A stretch of 6,354 bases of DNA, taken from assembly GCA_910586875.1 (NCBI GenBank), contig CAJUJI010000154.1:1-6354 (forward strand). Direction: 5' to 3'. Each line of letters starts with the position of its first letter. Positions within the stretch are counted from its first letter, which is position 1. A model generated the notes under the pieces. That model was not told the DNA's origin. It saw only the letters and a program-made list of their open reading frames with translations, and did not search any database. The DNA comes from an uncultured Anaerotruncus sp. (GTDB lineage Bacteria > Bacillota > Clostridia > Oscillospirales > Ruminococcaceae). Shown one piece after another: positions 1 through 6,007 of the stretch. The position numbers and the translations under genes are program-made.

Positions 1-105
1 GGGGTAGGGGCAAAGCGCGCTTTGTTAGGCAGACCCACGCGAGTTATACAGAGCTGCCAGCGCCGCAGTAGAATTACGAACTGCACGAGCAGCCAAAAGG
101 GGATT

Positions 106-144
106 CCAAAGGGGGCTGCGGCGTGTGAGCGTCGCCCCCTTTGG
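106..144. repeat. Inverted repeat CCAAAGGGGGC/GCCCCCTTTGG
   Basis: Perfect 11-bp arms (106-116 and 134-144) flank 17 nt. Inside, GGCG (120-123) can pair with CGTC (130-133), with one G-T on the plus strand, after a 3-nt bulge. It is part of the hairpin cluster beyond the operon. Confidence 0.75.
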
Positions 145-155
145 CGTGTTCTTTG

Positions 156-185
156 GTTACTTTCTTGCACGAGCAAGAAAGTGAC
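156..185 (+). repeat. 13-bp stem-loop with 4-nt loop
   Basis: Arms 156-168 and 173-185 pair over 13 bp around ACGA; the inner 10 bp (ACTTTCTTGC and its complement) are perfect. One outer pair is T-G on the plus strand, which would be A-C on the minus strand. Confidence 0.75.
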
Positions 186-195
186 ACCGCGTCCC

Positions 196-215
196 TATCG
201 CGCCGCAGCGCGATA
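196..215. repeat. 8-bp GC-rich stem-loop
   Basis: TATCGCGC (196-203) and GCGCGATA (208-215) are a perfect inverted repeat around CGCA. It is third in the run of hairpins. Confidence 0.7.
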
Positions 216-221
216 AACTCC

Positions 222-238
222 GCCACGCGTAGCGTGGC
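222..238. repeat. 7-bp stem-loop next to the operon end
   Basis: GCCACGC (222-228) and GCGTGGC (232-238) form a perfect stem around GTA. It is the first structure met after the ATPase stop. On the minus strand the T-run lies before, not after, the stem, so it is not a standard terminator for the operon. Confidence 0.65.
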
Positions 239-258
239 AAAAACCATCCTACGCAGCT

Positions 259-2040
259 TTACTGCTTATACAGCAGGCAAGAAACATAATAGTCCTCCCC
301 CATCCAGACCGGCGCAGGCGTCGTCTGCGAGCACGCCTCGCACGCGTTCGCGCAGCGGGTATGGAACGCGCAGCCGCTGGGCGGGTTAATCGGGCTGGGG
401 ATCGCGCCCTCCAGCGTGACAAGGTTCTCCATGCCCATGCTATCCAGCTTGGGGATCGAGTTAAACAGCGCGCGGGTATACGGATGCTGCGGGCTATTGA
501 ATATCCGATCGGCCGGTCCGAACTCGACGATCTTGCCCAGATACATGACCGCGATTTTGTTCGCCATCTCATGCACGACCCCGAGGTCATGTGAAATCAG
601 GATATTCGTCAGGTTAAACTGCTTTTTCAGATCCTTGATCAGCCCCAAAATCTGCGCCTGTGAAAACACGTCGATCGAGGAGGTCGGCTCATCGAGCACG
701 ACCAATTTGGGGTTCGAGGCCAGCGACCGCGCGATTGCGATACGCTGCCGCTCGCCGCCGGAGAACTCATGCGGATATTTAAACGCGGCATCGGCCGGCA
801 ACCCGACCATCTCCAACAGCTTATACACCCGTGTAAGCCGCTCCTGCTCGCCCAGATGCTCATAAACATCGATCGGCTCCGCGATGATCTCCTTGACCAG
901 CCACCGCGGATTCAGCGACCAATACGGGTCCTGGAACACGATCTGCACGTTTTTCTTGATGGCGGTGTTATCCTTCTGTCCGGCGGCGAACACGTCCTTG
1001 CCCTCGAACAGCACCGAGCCGGAGGTCGGCTCAAATAGGTTGAGGATGGTGTTTACCAGGGTGGACTTGCCGCAGCCGGATTCGCCCACAATGCCGAGCA
1101 CCTCGCCCTTTTTCAGCTCGAAGCTGACCCCGTCCACCGCTTTTAGGGTGAGGTTGCGCTGCTTTTTCAGCTCGTCGTTGATGTTGAAATATTTCTTGAG
1201 CTGGTCCACCTTCAAGATGACCTCGTCATTTTCAAAGACGTCGGGTGTTTTGGCGGTCATGCGCACCGCATTGACCAGCACCTGGGTATATTCCTGCTGT
1301 GGCTGCTCGATGATGTCGGCGGTTTTGCCCTGCTCGATGATCTGCCCGTTGTACAAAATGCCCACGCGGTCGCAGAAGGCGGAAACCAGGCTGAGGTTGT
1401 TGGCGATGAACAGCACCGTGATGCCGAACTTGCTTTGCAGCTCCTTGAGCAGCTTCAGGATGCTCGCCTGAATGGTGACGTCCAGATTACGGGTTGGCTC
1501 ATCGGCGATGAGGAACTCTGCGCCGCAGGCGAGTGCGAGCGCGATAATCACCCGCTGGCGCTGGCCGCCGGAGAGCTGGTGCGGATATTTCAGCAGCATA
1601 TTCTCCGCGTCGGCGAGCTTGACCTCGCCCAGCAGCCGGATCGCCTCCTCATGCGCCTGCTTGCGGTTCATGCCGCGGTTCTGGTGCAGCACATCGCGCA
1701 TCTGGTCGCCCACCGTGAACACCGGATTCAGGCAGGACATCGGGTCCTGGAAGATCATTGCAATTTTGCGCCCGCGAATTTGGCGCTGCATCTGGGTGAA
1801 CGATTTTTTCAGAAGGTTTTCCCCATCCAGCAGAATTTCGCCGCGCTCGATGATGCCGGGCGGACAGGCCAGCAGCTTCAGGATGGTGAGCGCCAACACG
1901 GTTTTGCCCTGGCCGCTCTCCCCCACCACGCCATAGGTCTCGCCCTTCTCCAGTGTGATATTGTCGATATCCAGCACCGTCTTAATCCCTTCAAAGGTTT
2001 TATGGCGGACCAACAGATTCCGGATTTCAAAAAATGCCAT
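259..2040 (-). CDS. Fused dual-domain peptide ABC transporter ATPase (DppD-DppF fusion type), first H-loop degenerate
   Basis: This 593-residue cytoplasmic protein supplies both ATPase domains of the importer, like the fused GsiA and YejF proteins. Domain 1 (about 4-255) has Walker A GESGQGKT (40-47), Q-loop Gln98, signature LSGGQ (156-160) and Walker B LIADE (177-181). Its D-loop reads TRNLD, and the switch region reads FIANNL (211-216) where FITHDL is usual, so the catalytic His is Asn214. Domain 2 (about 275-530) is canonical: GESGCGKS (319-326), Gln370, FSGGE (426-430), LVVLDE (446-451) and ISHDL with His484. An oligopeptide_HPY C-terminus follows, with Cys557, 563, 570 and 588 at the spacing that binds a [4Fe-4S] cluster in DppD/OppD-type ATPases, plus an extra Cys567. 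The ATG at 2040 has GGAGG 7 nt upstream. It is the last gene of the operon. ATP sites are shared between domains, so one site may hydrolyse poorly. Confidence 0.96.
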   Translation of the reverse strand: MAFFEIRNLLVRHKTFEGIKTVLDIDNITLEKGETYGVVGESGQGKTVLALTILKLLACPPGIIERGEILLDGENLLKKSFTQMQRQIRGRKIAMIFQDPMSCLNPVFTVGDQMRDVLHQNRGMNRKQAHEEAIRLLGEVKLADAENMLLKYPHQLSGGQRQRVIIALALACGAEFLIADEPTRNLDVTIQASILKLLKELQSKFGITVLFIANNLSLVSAFCDRVGILYNGQIIEQGKTADIIEQPQQEYTQVLVNAVRMTAKTPDVFENDEVILKVDQLKKYFNINDELKKQRNLTLKAVDGVSFELKKGEVLGIVGESGCGKSTLVNTILNLFEPTSGSVLFEGKDVFAAGQKDNTAIKKNVQIVFQDPYWSLNPRWLVKEIIAEPIDVYEHLGEQERLTRVYKLLEMVGLPADAAFKYPHEFSGGERQRIAIARSLASNPKLVVLDEPTSSIDVFSQAQILGLIKDLKKQFNLTNILISHDLGVVHEMANKIAVMYLGKIVEFGPADRIFNSPQHPYTRALFNSIPKLDSMGMENLVTLEGAIPSPINPPSGCAFHTRCANACEACSQTTPAPVWMGEDYYVSCLLYKQ

Positions 2041-2047
2041 CGTTGCG

Positions 2048-2052
2048 CCTCC
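2048..2052 (-). promoter_or_regulatory. Ribosome binding site of the ATPase gene, abutting the permease stop
   Basis: A perfect GGAGG directly follows the TAA of the DppC-type gene (2055-2053) and is 7 nt from the ATG at 2040. TAAGGAGG is thus stop codon plus Shine-Dalgarno, an arrangement that favours coupled translation. Confidence 0.85.
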
Positions 2053-2943
2053 TTATCGTTTGCGGGTTTTCGGGTCGAGAATTTCGCGGATGGTATCGCC
2101 CAACAGATTAAATGACAGCACCGTCAAGAAGATTGCCAAGCCTGGGAAGATGCTGTACCACCAAACATCGGGGAAATAGCTGCGTCCAATGCTGATCATT
2201 AACCCCCACTCCGGCGTCGGCGCCTGGGCCCCCAGCCCGAGGAAGCTCAAAGACGCAATGGTCAGAATCACGCCGCCCATGTCCATCGACGCCTGTACAA
2301 TGACCGGCGAGATGGTGTTGGGAATGATGTGGCGGAACACGATTTTCCAGCGCGGGGTACCGATCGTCTCGGCGGCCTGCACAAACTTGCGCTCCTTGAG
2401 CGAGATTGCCTGCCCGCGCACCAGACGGGTATACCACGGCCACCAAGAGGCGGCAATGGCAATAATCGCGTTGTTGATGCTCGGCCCGAGCAACGACACC
2501 ATTGCAATCGCCAGCAGCAGCGGCGGGAAGCTGAGGAACACATCGGTGATGCGCATGATCACTTCGTCGATGATCCCGCCGGTGGTGCCGGCAATCGCGC
2601 CGAGCGGCACGCCGATAAGCAGCGCCAGCCCGACCGCCAAAATCGCGGTGGAGATGGACACCCGCGCGCCGAACAGCACCCGGCTAAAGATGTCGCGGCC
2701 GAGCTCGTCAGTGCCGAACGGATATTCCAAACAGGGCCCAATAAACTTGTTGGAGATGTCGGCCTCATCCGCGATATGCTCCGGATGCGGCACGATCACC
2801 GGCGCGAGCAGCGCAAGCACCAAAATGAGCAGCAGCAGATACAGCGCAATTTGCGAAAGGCGGTTTTTATTGAGCAGATAAAAGGTTTCCTTCGCGTTTT
2901 TGATCTTCGGCTTGAGCGACTCGCGCAGCAAAGAAACAGTCAT
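2053..2943 (-). CDS. ABC transporter permease, DppC/OppC type
   Basis: This is the second channel subunit, 296 residues, the usual length for the family. An N-terminal cytoplasmic segment with an OppC-N-like helix (about 30-51) precedes the diagnostic FGTDELGRDIFSR (76-88). Membrane segments lie near 97-119, 139-153, 156-170, 212-240 and 262-281. The EAA coupling loop is at 189-209 (QAAETIGTPRWK, then IVFRHIIPN), with Gln in place of the usual Glu. LSFLGLGAQ (232-240), PTPEWG (242-247) and a C-terminal GDTIREILDP (282-291) match DppC/NikC/GsiD. It starts 18 nt after the first permease, with AAAGGGGG at 2953-2960 as its ribosome site. Its stop codon abuts the GGAGG of the ATPase gene, so the two are probably translationally coupled. 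The partner is the DppB-type protein; the substrate is undetermined. Confidence 0.96.
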   Translation of the reverse strand: MTVSLLRESLKPKIKNAKETFYLLNKNRLSQIALYLLLLILVLALLAPVIVPHPEHIADEADISNKFIGPCLEYPFGTDELGRDIFSRVLFGARVSISTAILAVGLALLIGVPLGAIAGTTGGIIDEVIMRITDVFLSFPPLLLAIAMVSLLGPSINNAIIAIAASWWPWYTRLVRGQAISLKERKFVQAAETIGTPRWKIVFRHIIPNTISPVIVQASMDMGGVILTIASLSFLGLGAQAPTPEWGLMISIGRSYFPDVWWYSIFPGLAIFLTVLSFNLLGDTIREILDPKTRKR

Positions 2944-2952
2944 TTCAAAAAT

Positions 2953-2960
2953 CCCCCTTT
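2953..2960 (-). promoter_or_regulatory. Ribosome binding site of the DppC-type permease gene
   Basis: AAAGGGGG on the minus strand lies in the 18-nt gap after the upstream permease stop, 9 nt before the ATG at 2943. It is the only purine-rich site in that gap. Confidence 0.6.
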
Positions 2961-2961
2961 C

Positions 2962-3981
2962 TTACAGTCGAACCCGCGGGTCCATTGCGATGATAATATC
3001 CGCGATCAAATTCAGCAGCACATAGCAGATTGCAGAGAAGACGGTGACGCCGATGATGGCGGGATAATCGAGCGTCGTGACCGCCTTGGAGACATAGCTG
3101 CCGATGCCCGGCCAGCTAAAGATGGTCTCCACAAGGAAGGTGTTGACCAGCGTGTAACCCATCGAAAGGGTGACAACGGTCGCGGTCGGCCCGAGCGAAT
3201 TTTTCAGCGCATATTTCCACAGGATTTTAAACTCATTGAGTCCGTAGGAGCGCCCCGCGGTGATGTAATCCTCCCCCAAAATTTCCAGCAGCGCCGAACG
3301 GGTCATACGCGCAACCAGGCCGATCGGGTAAAGGGAGATGGTGATACCCGGCAGAATGATATGCAAAAATGCGTCGCCAAACACCTCGAAATTGCCGGTG
3401 AGCAGGCTGTCAAACAGCAGCATTCCTGTGATGTTGGGAATATCGCCAAAGATGGTCATTTCAATCGAAAGGCGGCCGCCCAGCGGCAACCAGCCCAGCC
3501 CCTTATAAAAGATGAGCTGCAAAAACAGCGCCACCCAGAAGGTCGGCAGCGAAACCGCACCGATCGAGAAGAAGCGGCTGGTGTGGTCCAGCAGGCGGTC
3601 CTTTTTTTTCGCGGAATAGATGCCCAACGGAATTCCCAGAAGAATTGCGAACAAAAACGCGAGCAGCACCAGCTCCAGCGTGGCGGGGATATAGGTTGCC
3701 AGCTCGGAGGTGACCGGCTGATGAGAGTTAAGCGAGTTGCCCAAATCGCCTTGCAGCAGGTCGGTCAGGTAGTTTAAAAACTGGATGGGGAGCGGCTTAT
3801 CCAACCCCAGCTCGATTTCAGCCGCGGCAATCTGTTCCGCGGTTGCCTTCGGGCCGACCCATTTCGCCGCAGCATTGGAGGGGATGACCCTTGCAATCAC
3901 AAATGTGATTGTGATGACGCCCAGAAGGACGACCAGGCTGCTGAGGATGCGCTTAAAGATATATTTTGCCAATGTCGTCAC
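2962..3981 (-). CDS. ABC transporter permease, DppB/OppB type
   Basis: This is one of the two channel subunits of the importer, an inner-membrane protein of 339 residues. Its N-terminal membrane helix (about 9-32) follows the AKYIFKRILSS opening typical of DppB. A GDLGNSL segment (78-84) matches the family's GDLG(R/N)S. Further hydrophobic segments lie near 101-122, 137-158, 205-223, 265-283 and 308-333. The cytoplasmic coupling (EAA-like) loop is near 225-262 (RMTRSALLEILGEDYITAGR, then SYG). ETIFSWPGIG (285-294) and a C-terminal MDPRVRL (333-339) are diagnostic. The start shown is GTG at 3981 with only a weak ribosome site. A TTG at 3972, giving LAKYIFKR, has AGGTGA 5 nt upstream and may be the true start. 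The next permease begins 18 nt downstream. The long leader in front of this gene is the structured element at 4016-4321. dppB would be the conventional name if the substrate were a dipeptide, which is not shown. Confidence 0.95.
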   Translation of the reverse strand: MTTLAKYIFKRILSSLVVLLGVITITFVIARVIPSNAAAKWVGPKATAEQIAAAEIELGLDKPLPIQFLNYLTDLLQGDLGNSLNSHQPVTSELATYIPATLELVLLAFLFAILLGIPLGIYSAKKKDRLLDHTSRFFSIGAVSLPTFWVALFLQLIFYKGLGWLPLGGRLSIEMTIFGDIPNITGMLLFDSLLTGNFEVFGDAFLHIILPGITISLYPIGLVARMTRSALLEILGEDYITAGRSYGLNEFKILWKYALKNSLGPTATVVTLSMGYTLVNTFLVETIFSWPGIGSYVSKAVTTLDYPAIIGVTVFSAICYVLLNLIADIIIAMDPRVRL

Positions 3982-3983
3982 CT
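3978..3983 (-). promoter_or_regulatory. Ribosome site favouring a TTG start for the DppB-type permease
   Basis: AGGTGA on the minus strand is a 6-nt match to the anti-Shine-Dalgarno and ends 5 nt before a TTG codon at 3972-3970. It overlaps the GTG at 3981. Upstream of that GTG there is only a GA-rich stretch without a good core. The mature start may therefore be LAKYIFKR, three residues shorter than the GTG form. Confidence 0.45.
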
Positions 3984-4015
3984 TTCTCTCTTTCTATTTT
4001 CGCCGGTTTTGTACG

Positions 4016-4039
4016 GCTGGCGCGGTGATTGCCGCCAGC
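4016..4039 (-). other. Local hairpin just upstream of the permease ribosome site
   Basis: GCTGGCG (4016-4022) and CGCCAGC (4033-4039) form a perfect 7-bp stem with a 10-nt loop, about 33 nt before the permease ribosome site. The 4016-4022 arm is the same segment that pairs with 4315-4321 in the long-range closing stem, so the two helices exclude each other. Confidence 0.5.
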
Positions 4040-4072
4040 GCGCAGGATGCGCTGTGTCCTAAATATAGCTAT

Positions 4073-4121
4073 GGTCCCTCCAGGCCATTAGAAGTAACTA
4101 CTTCCATAACCCAGAAGGACC
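4073..4121 (-). other. 22-bp stem-loop with six G-U pairs and AGUU loop
   Basis: Arms at 4100-4121 and 4073-4095 pair over 22 bp on the minus strand with a single bulged A and an AGTT tetraloop (4099-4096). Six pairs are G-U, so the helix is continuous only as minus-strand RNA. GGTCC and GGACC form its base. The next bases are not T-rich, so termination is unlikely. Confidence 0.7.
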
Positions 4122-4185
4122 TTGGATTGTGGCGGTCGAACTACCCCTGAACCAGTCCAGACAGACATTATCTCATTAGGAGGTG

Positions 4186-4222
4186 GCCCATGGAGGGAAA
4201 GCGAGTCTTTCCCCCCATGGGC
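4186..4222 (-). other. 16-bp stem-loop in the intercistronic element
   Basis: Arms at 4186-4201 and 4207-4222 pair over 16 bp around a 5-nt loop. On the plus strand there is one A-C mismatch; on the minus strand it becomes G-U and the stem is unbroken. No T-run follows, so it is not an intrinsic terminator. It could protect the 3' end of the binding-protein message, as intercistronic hairpins do in other importer operons such as malE-malF. Confidence 0.7.
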
Positions 4223-4250
4223 GGTGCCGCGCTAGACGCAAACAGGACGA

Positions 4251-4294
4251 TGAGGATTTAGAAAGCAAGGAACTCCCCGCGCACCAAATCCCCA
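4251..4294 (-). other. Two-part stem-loop with AGUU tetraloop, 5' part of the element
   Basis: Minus strand: TGGGGATTT (4294-4286) pairs with AAATCCTCA (4259-4251), 9 bp including one G-U. Within its loop GCGGGG (4280-4275) pairs with CCTTGC (4270-4265), 6 bp including two G-U, closing an AGTT loop (4274-4271). The wobble pairs fit only the minus strand. Confidence 0.55.
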
Positions 4295-4339
4295 GATAGG
4301 CATACGCCCCGCCGCGCCAGCGGTTTCGGCAACAGAAAC

Positions 4340-5950
4340 TTAGGAAGCCTTTGTAATCTTATAGTATTGGACTGCGGTCGGATAAGCTGGGTTTTCCTCA
4401 ACGCCCGTAATGGCTGGGCTGGTTACATAAATGTGCATCTGATCGTATAGATAGATGTACTGGCACTCGTCCACCAGGCGCTTTTGGATATCGATAAACT
4501 TCTGCTCGGCCGCCGCACGGTCGGTGACGGTCAGCGAATCTGCCTCAGCGATCATCTGATCGAACTCGCCGTCCTTGATGTACGCCAGGTTAAATTGGAT
4601 GGTATCCTCGCTCTTGACCAGCGTATTAAACCAGCTGGTCGGGCTCGCGTAATCCGGCCACCAGATGAACAGCAGCATGTCCTGACGGTCTGCCGGATTG
4701 GGGTTTTTGCCCTTCTCCCACTGTGCATCCCAGTTCAGCTCACGGATTTCCAGCTCGATCCCCAGCTTTTTGAGGTTGACCTGGTACAGCTGTGCAAGGT
4801 TGCGGTAAGCGTCGTCGCCGCTCTTGATGGTCAGCTCGAGCTTCATCCCATCGGTGCTGATGCCGGACTTGTCAATATACTCCTGCGCCTTTTCCAGATC
4901 GGTCGAATACTGGAACAGCTCCTCACTGTGCGCCCACAGGCCGGACGGCACCATGCCATAGCACTGCTTGCCGTTGCCCTCGAGCACGTTATCGACCGTC
5001 TCCTTGTATGGGAACGCGTAGGCCATCGCACGGCGGAAGTCCACATTATCCAGCGGCGGCTTCTCGGTGTTCAGGCAGATCATGACGTTGTTATAGGTGG
5101 GCATGTCCAGCACCTTGACCTTGTCGGTCTCCTCGCGCAGCGCCTTCAGGTCGGTGCTGGAGAAGTTGTAGGCCAGATGCGCCTCGCCGGTCTCGAGGAG
5201 CTGGCGGCGGGCACTGGATTCCCCGACCTGTTTTACAATTACATTGGTAAACTGGTTGTCGCTCCAGCCGCCCCAGTAATCGTCAAACCGCTCGAGAATG
5301 ACCTCTTCATTACCGCTGGCTTTTTGAATTTTGTAAGGGCCGGTTCCTGCATTATTGCCCTCGTTGAACCATTCGGTCGTCTTGTCGATTGCGTTCGGGG
5401 AGATGATGTAGGCAGCGTAAGCAGCGGAAGCGATCAGATCGAGCGCCGCAGGCTCGGAGAGCTTGAAGGTGACCTCATAATCACCGGTTGCCTCTACCGA
5501 GTCGACCGCCGCCCAGATGAAGGCCGCGCCCATGTTGAGATCGATGGTGCGCTGAATCGAGGCAGCAACCGCAGCCGCGTCCATGTCGGCGCCGTCGTGG
5601 AATTTGACCCCTTGCTTGATCTGGAATTTCCACTCGGTACCATCCTCATTCGAGGACCAGCTTTCGGCCAGCAGCGGCTTTACCTCACCGGTTTTGTAGT
5701 CGTAACGGGTAAGCGTCTCGTAGCAGTTTTGCAGGATCGAAACGCCGTTAGACTGCTCGGTTGAGGGATCGAGGGTAACATAGGGCTGGCTGTCGAACGC
5801 GTGATAAAGGATCGAGCGTTCACCCGAGGTACCGGCAGAGCTGCCGCCGGAGGAGGCCGCAGAGGAGCTGCTGCCCTTGCCGCCGCAGCCCGCCAGCGAG
5901 GCGGTCAGCAGCGCAGCACAAAGCAGCGTGCTAAGAACTTTTTTCATCAT
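4340..5950 (-). CDS. Peptide-type ABC transporter solute-binding lipoprotein (SBP family 5, DppA/OppA-like)
   Basis: This 536-residue extracellular lipoprotein should capture the importer's ligand and deliver it to the permeases. Residues 1-22 form a lipoprotein signal: MMKK, a hydrophobic stretch, then the lipobox LAGC (19-22), with Cys22 as the lipidated residue. Residues 23-43 are a Ser/Gly/Ala-rich tether. The mature part matches SBP_bac_5: a LLAESW segment (93-98), the hallmark KFHDG (116-120), GTGPY (202-206), an LDNVDFRRAMAYAF segment (300-313) and a C-terminal lobe to residue 536. Length is normal for the family. Two ATGs lie side by side; the first, at 5950, has AAGGAAG 6 nt upstream, and either leaves the signal intact. 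It is the first gene after a good promoter and is followed by a 358-nt structured gap before the permeases. Family assignment is firm. The substrate is unknown, so I give no symbol. Confidence 0.96.
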   Translation of the reverse strand: MMKKVLSTLLCAALLTASLAGCGGKGSSSSAASSGGSSAGTSGERSILYHAFDSQPYVTLDPSTEQSNGVSILQNCYETLTRYDYKTGEVKPLLAESWSSNEDGTEWKFQIKQGVKFHDGADMDAAAVAASIQRTIDLNMGAAFIWAAVDSVEATGDYEVTFKLSEPAALDLIASAAYAAYIISPNAIDKTTEWFNEGNNAGTGPYKIQKASGNEEVILERFDDYWGGWSDNQFTNVIVKQVGESSARRQLLETGEAHLAYNFSSTDLKALREETDKVKVLDMPTYNNVMICLNTEKPPLDNVDFRRAMAYAFPYKETVDNVLEGNGKQCYGMVPSGLWAHSEELFQYSTDLEKAQEYIDKSGISTDGMKLELTIKSGDDAYRNLAQLYQVNLKKLGIELEIRELNWDAQWEKGKNPNPADRQDMLLFIWWPDYASPTSWFNTLVKSEDTIQFNLAYIKDGEFDQMIAEADSLTVTDRAAAEQKFIDIQKRLVDECQYIYLYDQMHIYVTSPAITGVEENPAYPTAVQYYKITKAS

Positions 5951-5956
5951 GTTAAA

Positions 5957-5965
5957 CTTCCTTCC
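5957..5965 (-). promoter_or_regulatory. Ribosome binding site of the lipoprotein gene
   Basis: GGAAGGAAG on the minus strand ends 6 nt before the first of two adjacent ATG codons (5950). It supports the first ATG, although the second is only 3 nt further on. Confidence 0.7.
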
Positions 5966-6007
5966 GCATCAAGTCTAATTTTGCAAGATAAAGCATGAAT
6001 ATGAATT

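Larger units (their letters stand above)
1..258. repeat. Gene-free 3' flank: cluster of hairpins and palindromes, repeat-like
   Basis: No credible gene lies between the ATPase stop and the left edge. The stretch holds a 14-bp perfect palindrome CAAAGCGCGCTTTG (11-24) and four successive stem-loops at 106-144, 156-185, 196-215 and 222-238. Such dense hairpins with little space between them look like a dispersed intergenic repeat. From memory it resembles repeats seen in gut Oscillospiraceae, which I cannot verify here. None of the hairpins is followed by a T-run on the minus strand, so no intrinsic terminator for the operon is visible. Two G-T pairs (in 106-144 and 156-185) fit the plus strand, so this element may belong to a transcript running toward the operon. 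Confidence 0.5.
4016..4321 (-). ncRNA. Structured intercistronic RNA element between the binding protein and permease genes
   Basis: This element fills most of the 358-nt gap between the lipoprotein stop (4340) and the permease start (3981); no plausible gene lies there. Its ends are a perfect 10-bp inverted repeat, GCTGGCGCGG at 4016-4025 and CCGCGCCAGC at 4312-4321, able to close the whole RNA. Inside, in minus-strand order, are a two-part stem (4294-4251), a 16-bp stem (4222-4186), a 22-bp stem (4121-4073) and a local hairpin (4039-4016). All imperfect pairs in the first three stems, about ten, are G-U on the minus strand and would be A-C on the plus strand. This orients the RNA with the operon. 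I see no strong promoter just ahead of it and no T-tract after it, so co-transcription is likelier than a free small RNA. It could be an inserted repeat, an mRNA stabiliser or attenuator setting the binding-protein/permease ratio, or a structured RNA family. I cannot name a family. Confidence 0.6.

Noticed and set aside
1..258. The serial hairpins as a CRISPR array.
   Set aside because: The stems differ in sequence and length and there are no identical repeats with unique spacers of constant size.
22..389. Two overlapping plus-strand reading frames in the left flank (22-216 and 141-389).
   Set aside because: They run through the hairpin repeats, are rich in Arg/Ser/Thr without any domain, lack good ribosome sites, and the second continues antisense into the ATPase gene.
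259..2040. A frameshifted pair of separate ATPase genes rather than one fusion.
   Set aside because: The frame is open throughout, the linker near 255-275 is short and reads cleanly, and fused dual-domain ATPases are known in this superfamily.
2329..3777. A 482-codon plus-strand frame opposite both permeases.
   Set aside because: Its product is dominated by Gln, Arg, Asp and His with no recognisable fold, as expected from the complement of hydrophobic GC-rich membrane genes. Both permeases on the other strand have clear family motifs.
4186..4222. The 16-bp stem as an intrinsic terminator between the binding protein and permeases.
   Set aside because: No T-run follows the stem on the minus strand.
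4358..4363. TATAAG in the 3' end of the binding-protein gene as a separate promoter for the intercistronic RNA.
   Set aside because: The best -35 sequence at 16-17 bp matches only 2-3 of 6 positions, so I do not call a promoter.
4484..5764. A 426-codon plus-strand frame opposite the binding-protein gene.
   Set aside because: It is the antisense shadow of a gene with a lipobox and SBP family 5 motifs; it has no own ribosome site or domain.
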